From NCBI RefSeq assembly GCF_964355755.1, contig NC_092678.1:23912365-23976364 (forward strand): DNA of 64,000 bases, written 5' to 3'. Origin of the DNA: Antedon mediterranea. Lineage: Eukaryota; Echinodermata; Crinoidea; Comatulida; Antedonidae. A program made the translations under genes and the position numbers. Under the pieces are notes generated by a model, which did not search any database, was not told the origin of the DNA, and saw nothing but the letters and a program-made list of their open reading frames with translations. Shown here one piece after another: positions 49,132 to 64,000 of the stretch (positions are counted from its first letter, which is position 1; every line of letters starts with the position of its first letter).

Positions 49132-52100
49132 CTAAGATGCCTTCAGTGGATTTTCAGAAGCCCAACTGTGAACAGGTATATTGCGAGGCTTATCAACATT
49201 TCTAACATTAGCTGACCTCCATCTTGATTGACCTCCTGTTGGTGAGATGGGGGAGATTGTTTGTTGGAATTGTCGTTCTCTGTCCAATTTACGTTCTTGT
49301 TGTTTGTTTTTAATCCAATGACTGGCTTGTTTTGTCATTGACTGATTCAGTTGTTTATTCTGTAACAATAGAAAAGTATTAATCAATTTGAACCATCATG
49401 AAAGCTTAAGTGGTCTAATGATAGAATGTCTGCATAGGAAGCAGAAGTTTCTGGGTTCTAATCAATCTCAATTTGGGGTGCCTTTTTCTCATTCTCATAC
49501 TACTGTAGCCTATCTGTTTATAAATTAATAGGACAGGAAGCAATCATTGTAATGTGTAGGCACAGAGCAAAAACATACATTTTTAATGCATTATTGTTGT
49601 GATGTTATACTAAGGCTGTATTTCCAATTAGCACCTTTAATTATTAACTAGACATGCTAATAACGTAAGATTTGCGTTACACACACATTTCCAGAAGGTT
49701 GTAAAGTCAAGAAAATCTCAACGTTTCAGTTTCATGCTGAAACCAGCTTCTGTAGTAATGCTAGGCTGGATCTAAACACATGATGTACCACAAACCTGAC
49801 TTTACCAGTGTTTATTTGACATGCAAACCTTTAAACAATATTGAACAGAATAATAGGGATGTTTACCTGCTGTTGTTGCTTGTGTAGTTTCTTTTGTAAT
49901 GCTTCTCTATCACTGTAGCACACAGAAAGATGTTTCTAAGCAAAAACAAAAACATATTTATATAGTTTGAATACTTATATTATGTTCCTTTACTACAACA
50001 TGCAAGAACATAGCCTGCAGGGCGAGAACCTGCAATTTCTAAATTAAGAATTACTAGGAGGTTTACTCGGGTAGTGAAAAGAATTGTAGTAGGATTTGAA
50101 CCCAGGACCCAAATACTGGTAAGCAAGCATGTATAACTCAGCTTCTAACCTATGATCCTTAAAACTCTGCATTTAAATCATTTTAAAAAAGAAATATGGA
50201 AATAGAATGGGAAAAACTACTTGTACAGAGTACGTAATGTTAACTTCAATAACTTTGAAATCATAATGCACAAAGTTTTAAGAATTGTAAATAAGATTTT
50301 GTTTTTATACCTTGTGATGTTGAGCATCAATAAATGACTCATGTGTTCTTGTTTTCATTATCTTGTTTTCTTCTTTTAATTTTCTTAATTCTTCTTTCAG
50401 ACACTTGTTCTCCTCAACCAAACCCTATAAATACCAATATTCAAGTTAATTAAAAATTTAAAATAAAATAACATAAGTTAAAGGAGAGGGGTTTAAAGAT
50501 ATATGACTGAGCAATGACAGCCATTTCTCAATTCAGATTGTAAAAATATACACACTTAGGTGAACTAAAAGAACCAACTTGAAGAGTAAAATGCACTCCT
50601 AATTGTTGTTAATTGCTATTGGAGAAATTGATTTCAATAAACTTACCAAATATTTTACATCAATCTCTTGCGGTTTTGGAATGGTGGTAGGTGATTTTGG
50701 AAGACTGAAAAAAAAAGAACATATCCATAAGAAAATAAACTTCAGGACGTGTAACTGTAATATGCTATTTAGGCCTTATTATTCCTTACTAATATATTTT
50801 GTATTGTGTTAGGTTCTCTTGACTTGGTTCCCTCCGGGTTCTTTCCCTCAATATCTTAGAAGATAGAACTAGACTAATAACTAGTAAAATGTCTTGTTTT
50901 TACCTAGTTGTTTGGTTTGTTTCACGGTCAAGCTTCATTTCTTCGTAAAGTGCTTCAAAGTGAACAGCAGTGTCAAAGGTTATCTGCAATTCTCTTTCAA
51001 GATCTTCAATTCTTTTTTGAGCTGTGACATAAAATAAATCATTATTCTGTAACTAAAATATCAATGCCTTTGAGGAGTGCAATTTACATAAAACTTAAAT
51101 TTGGTAAACTTCTACACACTAAAATAGAAAAAGCACACCTGAATGTGTTAGGAGTGAAATTTGTAGCACACCTCCAACTTTCAAAAGATAAAGCTTAATA
51201 ATAGAAAGCAGCCATACTCAGTTTTTTTTTAGCATGGCATTGGTTTTTATAAAGTAGATTTACCCTTTATTATCCTATGATCAAATGCTTGTGACAGCTT
51301 ATGCGTTGTCCGCCTTGCAAGTTCTATGTCTTTAATCAGTCTACCATTTGTTTCATGTAGCATTCTTGATGCATTTTCACATTCTTCAATTATAAAAGAG
51401 TCAGATGATAGACTTCTGTAGAAAGAACGTACATTAAATTGTTTAAATGTAACAATGTTGTGCTCTACATGTATGTTGTGTTGGGTGAAAAGCCACGATA
51501 TTAACTGAAATAATAGTACAAATAGAGATGGACAGTATGCTGTAAATACGTATTTAAAGTGGATTATCTGTGGCCAAAAACTAAAAAACTGGTTTCTAAA
51601 TTTCAAAACCATCAACAGAATCTCAGTAATGTATATTATTCAACAGATTTTAATTGACAAACCTTTGGTTTCTTTGTACAGGCACATCTCTGTTAAAATG
51701 TTTCTTTTTTTCTACATTTCCAGAATTCCCATCTTTCATCTTCACCGCTTCTTCAATTTTTTGTTCCTTTTTCCCTTCACTTTCATTCCTACTTTCAATA
51801 ATTTTTCTTTCCTCTTTATCATCTTCTTTGGCCGATGTTTGTTCTGATTCTTTAACATTTTGGTCAGTCTCTTGGTCAGTGACCATTTGTGTCTCTTGGT
51901 CAGTGACCATTTGTGTTTCTCTGTCAGTGACCAATTTTGACTCTTGGTCAGTCACCATTTCTGTCTCTCGAACAGTGACTTTTAGTTTTTCCCTTATATT
52001 ATCTGTTTTTTTACTTGGTACCAACAACGCATTTGTTTCATTTTCTCTGAAAAAAAAGACACCAAATTAAGTGGTAATTATAAACTGTGTACAATGTTTA

Positions 52101-52913
52101 CAATGGTGAGTACTGCTATTCATTTATTTGTTGGACTACTTACATTTGTTGATGATCTTGTGGCTTGATTTTTTCCAGACTGTCTGACTGGCTGTTTGGT
52201 GTTGGACTCTTTGGTTGAGTGTTCGATATCTCACTATTGTTTGATGTTGGACTCTTTAGTTGGTTCTCAGATATTTTTGGATGACTTTCTTGAAGCTTGA
52301 CATTTGTTTGCGAGTTGTTTTGTTGAATATCTGTGTCTGAATTATGTTTGAATTGCTCATGGTCTGATGTTGATTTTTCCCATTTAAGATTGTTTAATTT
52401 CAGAGTTTGCAGATTGTCCACATTAGTAGACTCAAGGTTTTCTTGTTGTTGAGGTGTATACTGTTTATGAGGTACTGCCTCATCATCTTGTTGATCTGGT
52501 TGCAGTTTGTTTACCTGGTTGCTGATATCTAGTTGCAGATTGCTGACCTGGTTGGTATCCACTTGCAGATTGCTGACTTCTTTACTGGTATTTAGTTGCA
52601 GATTGCTGACCTGGTTGCTAATATCTGGTGGCGAATTGTTGGCATTCAGTTGCTGATCGCTGACCTGGTTGGTATTCAGTTGCAGATTGCTGACCTCTTT
52701 GCTGATATCTGGTTGCGGATTGCTGACCTGGTTTGTATTCAGTTGCAGATTGCTGACCTCTTTGCTGGTATCTGGTTGTGGATTGTTGACCTCTTTGCTG
52801 GTATCTGGTTGCAGATTGCTGATATCTGGTTGGTTACTGAATTCAGTATCATTAGCCTCATCAGTGCCCTTGGCATTGATATCAACATTATTGTCATTAA
52901 CTGAAGGATCCAT
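49132..52913 (-). CDS. Coiled-coil protein of unknown role, complete, 630 aa
   Basis: Eight coding exons on minus: 52913-52144, 52046-51663, 51415-51264, 51021-50904, 50704-50647, 50424-50311, 49935-49867 and 49359-49132, total 1893 nt in frame. The start is the ATG at 52913 (MDPSVNDNN); a TGA lies in frame upstream in the same exon, which has an acceptor at about 52949. Exon 1 encodes a low-complexity Asn/Gln/Ser-rich region with a repeat of about 12 residues (KEVSNLQLNTNQ). Exon 2 encodes Thr/Asp/Gln/Glu repeats (VTDQETQM) and a Lys/Glu-rich stretch. Exons 3-7 encode heptad-like helices (ARRTTHKLSQAFDHRI, AQKRIEDLERELQITFD, EENKCLKEELRKLKEENK), and the tail is basic. I do not recognise the family. 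It has no membrane segment or enzyme motif. A structural or scaffold role is only a guess. Confidence 0.85.
49395..49490 (+). mobile_element. tRNA-derived SINE relic
   Basis: TGGTCTAATGATAG (from 49411) resembles box A, and GGGTTCTAATC (49453-49463) resembles box B at tRNA-like spacing. It lies in the last intron of the coiled-coil gene. Confidence 0.5.
50080..50165 (-). mobile_element. tRNA-derived SINE relic
   Basis: On the minus strand GGGTTCAAATCC (50103-50092) is a near-perfect box B, preceded by a tRNA-like half beginning near 50155. It is intronic in the coiled-coil gene. Confidence 0.5.
51865..51970 (-). repeat. Coding minisatellite encoding VTDQETQM repeats
   Basis: Units of about 30 bp containing CTCTTGGTCAGTGACCAT (plus strand) occur in exon 2 of the coiled-coil gene. 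They stay in frame. Confidence 0.85.
52505..52835 (-). repeat. Coding minisatellite encoding SNLQLNTNQV-type repeats
   Basis: Units built from GATTGCTGACCT and GGTATTCAGTTGCA or GATATCTGGTTGC (plus strand) repeat about ten times. Unit lengths are multiples of three, which keeps the frame in exon 1 of the coiled-coil gene. Confidence 0.85.
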
Positions 52914-52948
52914 TCTCCTCGACACAATAAGATCTTCTTGTTTTCAAT

Positions 52949-54153
52949 CTGGAAAGTGAATTGATTGATAATAAAATTCAAATGTGGCCATTGAGCATAA
53001 ACAAGAGGAAAAACACTTATATATAATATTGGCTATTTTGTCAAAAGGAACATCAATTAATATGTCAAAACTATTACAAACTTATTTAACACTTTAAGGG
53101 AAAAGGCAGCTCTAAGGTAAACATGACTACGGTAAAAATGACCTTATATGCATAGAGTACTGTAGTAAAAGGAGCTGCCATGACTAAAACCAACCAGTTA
53201 CTAAAAATAAGTCTGAGTAAAGACTATTTAGGCTACTAACTAGCTAGTGTTCTGCTGTTAATTGCTACAAATATTTCACTTTCATAAGTCTATCTGAGTT
53301 ACTAAAATAATGCATTACCTTCTAGCATCGTATGTTACGTACAAGTATTAAAAGAAAAAGCTTCAAAACACACCTCTTTTGTCAGATAAGCACCGTACTT
53401 AAGTTGTCAGTTGCCATAGTTGCACAGCGACCTCAACGTCAAAAAACGCACGGAAAGAATGCAACGCCATTGAGTCCAAATTATTTTTACTCTATGCTCT
53501 GTGTAAATCTTTAGTCGAATAATATTCTATTGAACACGGAAGTTTTTACCTCTACAAAAAGCAATGTTCTTGTTTGAAAATAGCCAATGTGTGAATATTA
53601 TTCTCGTACGATGCTTGCGGGTTAAAATGCCACTATTGCCTTTCATAGGCGAACAAATTCAGGTAAAAAGTAAATAATGAAACTAAAGAATTGTTAATAA
53701 ATATACACACCGAGTGGAACCGTAAGTTTCAAAAGTTGTGACATCCGCACACGTTTACGTTTCAAAACAAACACGACACACTTTCTGCGCGACGCCCAAA
53801 TAATGTAGTTTATTTGACAAGTAATATCTTATTTCTATAGTGTATTCTGATGCAAATGTAAATACATAAAGAATTAGTCGAGTGTGTACAGGTCAGCATT
53901 ATAAAGAAACGATTTGAACTAACCAATTGTTAACTTGCACGCCTAAAAGGTAGGCCCTAAGAAGTTGGGCATCATCAAGAAATTTCAACTTGAAGAGGAG
54001 CCTCTTTTCCCCGTACGATGAGTTGATACATTTCACAGTTGTAGGCCTAGGCCGATCCTAGACCTAGGTATTCCTTATCCTTAAAATGTATTGTGCAATT
54101 ACTATTTTTGATTATTTCATATTTAATTTTAATTGTCTTATTTTTTTTTTCAG
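52949..54153. promoter_or_regulatory. Shared upstream region of two divergent genes
   Basis: The coiled-coil gene (minus, coding from 52913) and the SLC35E3-like gene (plus, coding from 54173) diverge here. Both start codons lie in exons with an upstream acceptor (52949 on minus, 54153 on plus), so each has at least one 5' non-coding exon in this interval. I could not place those exons or a core promoter with confidence. AGGCCTAGG-like motifs occur near 54046-54070. Confidence 0.5.
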
Positions 54154-54157
54154 ATAA

Positions 54158-57789
<3,632 letters not shown>

Positions 57790-58889
57790 CAGAGAAACAC
57801 GCCTGTCATAATCAGTGCATCTATTGGTTTTTTGTAATAGACATTATTTCATTTTTAGTAAAAAATATTCAGTTTTTAAGATCAAAATGATATGGTTGTG
57901 GATTTAGAATATATTTTTGTACTTAAAAATTTTATTGTATTCAAAGCTGAGAGCTATAAAAGTAAAATATTCTCGCTATATTAATTAATATTCCAATAAT
58001 AATAATAATAATTACCATTTTTGTTGTAAATTTTTATGATGTTAAACAGATTTGAATTTAAAATGTTACGTTTTTTAAATTATCATAATTAATTCCCACC
58101 ATTTTAATATACTTTGTGTTTTCTACTTTATATGTTTATATTAAATGAATGGCCGTTATAATTTTAATAAATATCAAGTGATTTGATTTCTCATTGTTTT
58201 ATTTATATGTAGAAACTGTGGATTATATATTAAATAGTTAGACTTAGTTTAGACAGTGCAAGATACTTTCCTGATTGTATGATAGTACTTATAGTAGATA
58301 GTATTTATTTACCAGAAATTTTAAGTTAAGTGATTTAAACGACTTAATTCATTTGCGTGAGATTGCCAGTAACATAAATAAGTTTGTGTTGTAAGAAGCA
58401 TGCATATAAGAACTTATATTATCACATTTTGTAATTTGTTACATCTTTTGGAATAAAGTTACCTATATATATATATATATGATAGTAAAAGCAAAGCAGT
58501 ACTGGATGCCACCAACTACTTACAAATCATAACTGTAGTTTTTTCCTGTTAGAATAGAGGCATACAGTATTTGTTGTAATTATGGTCGACTCTCCTAATA
58601 CCAGACTCGCTGAAAACCGGAGACGCTCCCACAACCACACTTCCCTTAAGGATCAAACAGCCCACAATTCTTTTTTTTCACAACTAAAAACATTTCAGAT
58701 TTTCTAGAAACCAGATATATTATTATGGAGCGGCTTTTATACATACATACAGATACACAATATCTGTGAATATCCCCTTAACATTGTCCCATCATTGAAT
58801 GCCTCTGACTTGGAAACGCCAAAATTAACATCATTGAAAAGTGAAATAAGTTCATCTTTCTACCTCATCGAGCTGTACTTTCTCTATTG
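57790..58889. other. Convergent 3' region of the SLC35E3-like gene and CDC123
   Basis: The SLC35E3-like 3' UTR probably ends after AATAAA near 58168 or 58452. A short TA microsatellite lies at about 58464-58482. A relic related to the pogo-like MITE of TRPV intron 10 (GTCGACTCTC from 58585) lies at 58583-58740. No exon is seen. Confidence 0.6.
58583..58740. mobile_element. pogo-like MITE relic
   Basis: GTCGACTCTCCTAATACC and a later GGAGACGCTCCC resemble the left part of the element at 14515-14674. The right end is not clear. Confidence 0.4.
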
Positions 58890-61800
58890 TCATCTTTCTG
58901 CCTCCTCTGTATTTTCTTTATTTTCATCTTCTCGTCCTTGTCTTTCAGCCTCCTGCAAAAATTCAATTTGTTTAATCTTCATTCAGAACTTTATTAATAC
59001 GAAGGACAAAGATAAAAAATCTTTTTTTTTTAAAAGGCTAAAAACAAAACAAGAACATAGTTAGTGGAGCTGACATTTGGTGGTTAATGTGTTTGCTTCT
59101 GACCTAGTGCCAAGGTTGTAAATCATAACTCTTTCAACTTCACTCCCTACACCACAAAAATGATAAATTATAGTCTATCCAACCTGTAAATTGGCGTGAA
59201 TGTGTATGAATTAAATAAAATAAAAAAATAGTTTAAAAAGATAAAATAAAATCGAATGAACAAAACAAAGGTAACTTACGATTTTCAAAAAGTCAAACAG
59301 TTTTTGAGGATCAGATCCAGATGCTATGTCAATGATGTCTGTTGGAACACTATACTGGCTGTATGGGTTTGGTTTTACACCTTCTTGATGTGTAACATAG
59401 CGAAATATATCTTCCTACAAGAGAATAATTTTTTGTGAAAGCCACAAATATTAAACACTCACTCAAACTCAACAAATTAAACATTCACTCAACTTAATGG
59501 TAAAGTAAAGACTGTACTTATGTAAATGATGATGACAGTAAAGACAATAATACAATAATATTTTTCGGAAAAAAACTCTTTCTTTGATGGTGTTCGTGTG
59601 ACGAGAGTCAGGTGTCTGTCACATGCAAATGAATCAAGTCGCCGGTGGTCAAGTGGACGAATCAGAATGGAGCGTGGTGGTGCGCGGTATTTTGGAGAGC
59701 TGTGCTGGGTGTGGTAGACAAAGAAGGACTCGCTCATGAGACGGGACAAGTCGGAGGCGCTTGAAGTGAACGGTGTTCGAGACTACTGGAAGCGAGGCAG
59801 GACGATAAGAATGGGGAAGTTGTGATGTGTACGGATGGCTAGGCAAACCAACCACTCGGTATCATACGTATCTATAGTTGTGTTGTTATGTATTTTGTGC
59901 ATCGTGAAAGGAAATAAATGGAGCTCGTGCTCCTTGCATAATACTCTGAGTGTAACACTCACTCAAACTTTTAAAAGTCATGATAAAGAAAAGATTGTAC
60001 TTATGTAAACAATGATGACTGTGACAATAATAAATAATGAAGACAGTTATACAATGCTGTTTTTTGGGAAACTCTTTCTTTGATGGTATTTGAATTCAGA
60101 GTCACCTCACCTGCATGTTACCTGGTTGCCGGTTCCTTAGTTCTTCCCAAGTAAACAGTAAACTATCGCAAACTTCACCAAATGGATTGAAGTCAATCAG
60201 CAGATAATTATTCTGAGATAAATATAAATCATAAAATCATATTAAATTAAAAAAATAAACAATAGTTTACAATACTGTAAGCCAGTCAAGAATGTCTTGG
60301 TTAAAAGACTGACCTGTTTTAGTAATGTGACATGGAAGTCATATAACAAATTATTGAAAAAAAAACTTACTGTGGCTTTCCTATAAACATCAAAGACATC
60401 TGCAAGATTAACATAATAAAGAGCAACTAATGAAATATGAAAAAATGGAAACTAAAGCATGTGAGCAACTAGATTGCAGTTAACCACAATGCATACACAA
60501 TTCAATTAAATTCAACTGATAAAAAATGTTAAACCAACAATAATAAATGTCTTACAATTTTGAAGATTACATTGTGCTGTTATGTGTCTGGAGTGAAATT
60601 GTTGGATTTCACGTTGTAGTCTAGCAGCAATGTTGTGAAGTTCTGGGAAGTAGTTTGTGAAATCTCTTTGTGATATACCTTTAAGACAAAATTATGACAT
60701 CATTTCCATTAAACGATTATTAAATAAATGATTTTAATTTTAAAACTGTATCAACACATTGTGCTTGGTTTTTTTGTCTTTAAAAATAAGTTTAAATTTA
60801 ATTGAAATTTATAGGCAGGAAGGTTTTCTACTTAAAAAAGTTAAATACACTTACCAACAATTGCTCCTTGTTTTACAAACACCCTGAACTCCATGGACTG
60901 GGCTAAACTGTACCATTTTCTTAAAACTAACTGAAAAACATAGAAAAGTAAATGTATATAAAGAATTATAAACATTTAAAATAAAAATTTTAAAAATCGA
61001 CTAAAAGATAATACTAAATTACCTCATATTGCACAGAATCAGTGTGAGAATCATTGTCATGGCAACAATCAAATCTACCAAAAAAGAAAAAACTTGTTTG
61101 TCATTGAAGTATAGTTCATACTAAGTATGTCTGGTGCTGGCAAAAATTGTAGAAAGGAAGGATTGTGGTTTTTCTTTTAACTTACGGTCTTGTTAGATCA
61201 TGTGTGATGAAATCAGAGCTTTTCAACAGAAGTAGAATTTCATTTAAGCTTTTACATTTCAAAGTATTACCAAATGCAATCCATGAGGCGTCCTAAACAT
61301 AAAAGATAAACATACATTTTTTTAATCACACTGATGTAGGTGAGCTTAAATATTTCAGATAACTAGACTAAAATAATACATCTAGACCAGTAAATTATTA
61401 GTAATAAAATAAGTAGATGCTATAAATGCTAAATTTTAAAAAATGTGGAAAAAAACAGGTTTTAGCTGAAACTGACTTGGAAAATGTCAGAGTGAGAGAA
61501 TCTAAAATTTGCTATTTAGTTTAATTTAAACTTAAAAGTTTAAATTAAATTTTAAATTATATATTTAGGCAAATTGCCAAGGATAACCATAAATGAATTC
61601 ATTCACTATCCTTCTTAAAGTTGGCAATTCTGTTCACAAACAGATACACAAGATGCTCTACATAAACAAAGTCTTATTACAAGCCTTTGGGAGTGGAGTT
61701 GTAATTTGTCATTACAAAAAATCCTGACATATGAAAGGACTTGAAACCAGAATTGGTAGCCAAGCATCATAACCACCAAGCCACAACTCCACTCATTAAT

Positions 61801-64000
61801 TAATCATTAAGTTTCCATGGTGATATCTACATATAATTTAAAGGTAATCCATGCATACCCTTGGAGCACTCCAGTTCAGTTTAATCATTAAGATTCCATG
61901 GTGATATCTACATATAATTTAAAGGTAATCCATGCATACCCTTGGAGCACTCCAGTTCAGTTTAATCATTAAGATTCCATGGTGATATCTACATATAATT
62001 TAAAGGTAATCCATGCATACCCTTGGAGCATTCCAGTTCAGTTTAATCATTAAGATTCCATGGTGATATCTACATATAATTTAAAGGTAATCCATGCATA
62101 CCCTTGGAGCACTCCAGTTCAGTTTAATCATTAAGATTCCATGGTGATATCTACATATAATTTAAAGGTAATCCATGCATACCCTTGGAGCACTCCAGTT
62201 CAGTGATATGTACATATAATTTAAAGGTAATACATGCATACCCTTGGAGCACTCCAGTTCAGTGATATGTACATATAATTTAAAGGTAATCCATGCATAC
62301 CCTTGGAGCACTCCAGTTCAGTGATATCTACATATAATTTAAAGGTAATCCATGCATACCCTTGGAGCACTCCAGTTCAGTGATATCTACATATAATTTA
62401 AAGGTAATCCATGCATACCCTTGGAGCACTCCAGTTCAGTTTAATCATTAAGATTCCATGGTGATATCTACATATAATTTAAAGGTAATCCATGCATACC
62501 CTTGGAGCACTCCAGTTCAGTTTAATCATTAAGATTCCATGGTGATATCTACATATAATTTAAAGGTAATCCATGCATACCCTTGGAGCACTCCAGTTCA
62601 GTTTAATCATTAAGATTCCATGGTGATATCTACATATAATTTAAAGGTAATCCAAGCATACCCTTGGAGCACTCCAGTTTAGTTTAATCATTAAGATTCC
62701 ATGGTGATATGTACATATAATTTAAAGGTAATCCATGCATACCCTTGGAGCACTCCAGTTCAGTTTAATCATTAAGATTCCATGGTGATATGTACATATA
62801 ATTTAAAGGTAATCCATGCATACCCTTGGAGCACTCCAGTTCAGTTTAATCATTAAGATTCCATGGTGATATCTACATATAATTTAAAGGTAATCCATGC
62901 ATACCCTTGGAGCACTCCAGTTCAGTTTAATCATTAAGATTCCATGGTGATATCTACATATATAATTTAAAGGTAATCCATGCATACCCTTGGAGCACTC
63001 CAGTTCAGTGATATGTACATATAATTTAAAGGTAATCCATGCATACCCTTGGAGCACTCCAGTTCAGTTTGATCATTAAGATTCCATGGTGATATCTACA
63101 TATAATTTAAAGGTAATCCATGCATACCCTTGGAGCACTCCAGTTCAGTTTAGGAAACACACATCCATCAAGATCTTCTATTGCTTCTTTCACCAATGCT
63201 TCAAATTCCACAAACTGAGGAGGCTGTTCAAAAATAAATGTATTGATTGTAATAATTGGATAACAGTGAATAAAGATTCTTTCTTGTTTTGTTTTTTGCT
63301 CTTATTTTCCTTGACTGTCTAGATTTAGGTCTAGGTACCTCATGTAAATTTGGTTGATTTAAAGAGATTTATGTATGAGTAAGGTAACTCTAACAAATGA
63401 CAATCATGAGGTTATAATGAATTCATTATTGACAATGTTCTGATACATGATTGTCATTTAAAGATACCATACTCTTTTTCTATTTGCAATAAATCAGTGA
63501 ATCTTTTGCTTCATACACATATACTGTGTAATTAAGTAATATAGATACCGGAGTTTCTTCAGACTCATCTGTCCAATTATTATCTTCCTGCAAGATACAA
63601 ACAGGTATTATTGTATTAGAAATGAAAACGTCATTTTTACAATTACAATACTGTACAATAAGTATCACTGTCAGTAGATTGTCACAAACTACTGTTACAT
63701 GTAATCTCTGATACTCCTGCTTCGTGATGAATTAATTGTCAAAATAAATTCATTTTAAAAGTTGATCGATTTATGAATATAACTGTATAAAAAGCAAATT
63801 AATGTACTTTACCTCATCTTCATCATTAGTTCTGTTGGAAAATAAAATGGAAAAAAACATTAAGCTTGGAAAATTTACGGCATTTTAATTTTTAATTTGT
63901 TTATTATTTTCAAGCAATTTAAAAAAGGTACACATTTTTGTTTAAAGAAACTCACCGGTTACTTTGACCCTCATCTTCTGGCAAAACAATTCCATCAGCC
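58890..64000 (-). CDS. CDC123: Cell division cycle protein 123 homologue, 5' end missing
   Basis: Minus-strand exons: 64000-63956 (partial), 63831-63813, 63587-63549, 63223-63128, 61292-61186, 61074-61023, 60930-60855, 60678-60556, 60398-60370, 60212-60111, 59414-59280 and 58952-58890. All joints are GT-AG and in frame. Family landmarks in order: acidic segment ([11 protein letters not shown]), [86 protein letters not shown] then [15 protein letters not shown], and [17 protein letters not shown]...LFDFLKI. CDC123 is an ATP-grasp-fold chaperone that assembles the eIF2 heterotrimer (binding eIF2 gamma) and so controls translation initiation; it is cytosolic. The D-x-NPFGE metal/ATP-binding motif is intact. 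The tail ends in a short acidic segment, as in vertebrates. The N-terminal residues lie beyond the right edge. Confidence 0.96.
59065..59225 (+). mobile_element. tRNA-derived SINE with A-rich tail
   Basis: TGGTGGTTAATG (59078-59089) resembles box A and AGGTTGTAAATC (59113-59124) box B. The block CATAACTCTTTCAACTTCAC is shared in inverted form with the relic at 12240-12352. The 3' end is A-rich (AATAAAATAAAAAAAT). Confidence 0.55.
59590..59965. mobile_element. GC-richer block, possible solo-LTR-like insertion
   Basis: About 370 bp stands out from the AT-rich CDC123 intron. It begins near TGTGACGAGAGTC and ends near GAGTGTAACA, with AATAAA about 50 bp before the end, as in an LTR. The intron sequence on its left (GTACTTATGTAAA... 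to CTCTTTCTTTGATGGT) recurs on its right at 59998-60090. I see no clean target duplication and no ORF of note. Confidence 0.35.
61700..61800 (-). mobile_element. tRNA-derived SINE relic
   Basis: The minus strand has TGGCTTGGTGG (61783-61773, box A) and GGTTTCAAGTCC (61748-61737, box B) at tRNA-like spacing. It lies beside the CDC123 minisatellite. Confidence 0.6.
61825..63152 (-). repeat. 81-bp minisatellite that has copied the CDC123 exon end and splice donor
   Basis: About 18 units. On the minus strand each starts with 24 bp identical or nearly so to the exon end at 63151-63128 (codons for KLNWSAPR), followed by the donor GTATGC and about 50 bp of intron. The full unit is 81 bp. A shorter form of about 59-60 bp, lacking the part with CATTAAGATTCCATGG, occurs at 62205-62400 and 63010-63065. 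Homogeneity is high, which suggests recent expansion. Confidence 0.95.

Noticed and set aside
59649-59855. Pro/Ser/His-rich minus-strand frame
   Set aside because: It lies in the GC-richer intronic block, has no homology I recognise and no splice signals, and CDC123 exons join in frame without it.

Overview
The window is eukaryotic nuclear DNA: AT-rich, with many short exons bounded by GT-AG introns, minisatellites, foldback elements and tRNA-derived SINE relics. The gene set (kyphoscoliosis peptidase-like protein, TRPV channel, selenoprotein K, SLC16-like and SLC18-like transporters, SLC35E3, CDC123) and the intron-rich structure point to a metazoan. The short motif AGGCCTA is scattered through the non-coding DNA. 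My best guess is a marine invertebrate deuterostome, probably an echinoderm. That is inference from protein and repeat style, not a database match.

Layout. 1-3155 (-): 5' part of a KY-like transglutaminase-fold protein, running off the left edge. 3156-8287: gene-free, holding a candidate 2.35-kb terminal-inverted-repeat element and a GAT-rich microsatellite. 8288-17131 (+): complete 14-exon TRPV-family cation channel of 850 residues. About 17245-38432: a 21-kb satellite array with a unit of about 498 bp, each unit carrying a 136-bp palindrome. 38759-42024 (-): selenoprotein K with an in-frame UGA and a candidate SECIS element. 42697-45444 (+): SLC16/MCT-like transporter. 46626-48003 (-): SLC18/VMAT-like transporter with an apparent frameshift after TM1. 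49132-52913 (-): coiled-coil protein of unknown role. 54173-57789 (+): SLC35E3-like transporter, divergent from the coiled-coil gene. 58890-64000 (-): CDC123, running off the right edge.

The genes do not form a pathway; this looks like an ordinary run of unrelated genes. The most unusual signal is in the repeats. In CDC123 and in the TRPV gene, a tandem repeat begins exactly at an exon-intron junction and has copied the 5' splice site (with 24 and 12 exonic bases respectively) many times into the intron. In the SLC18-like gene the array has copied the sequence around the stop codon and carries poly(A) signals. The other major item is the large satellite, which starts about 115 bp after the TRPV stop codon and appears to supply that gene's first poly(A) signals.

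Spliced models were assembled by eye. The complete ones (TRPV, SELENOK, SLC16-like, coiled-coil, SLC35E3-like) each add up to a whole number of codons.
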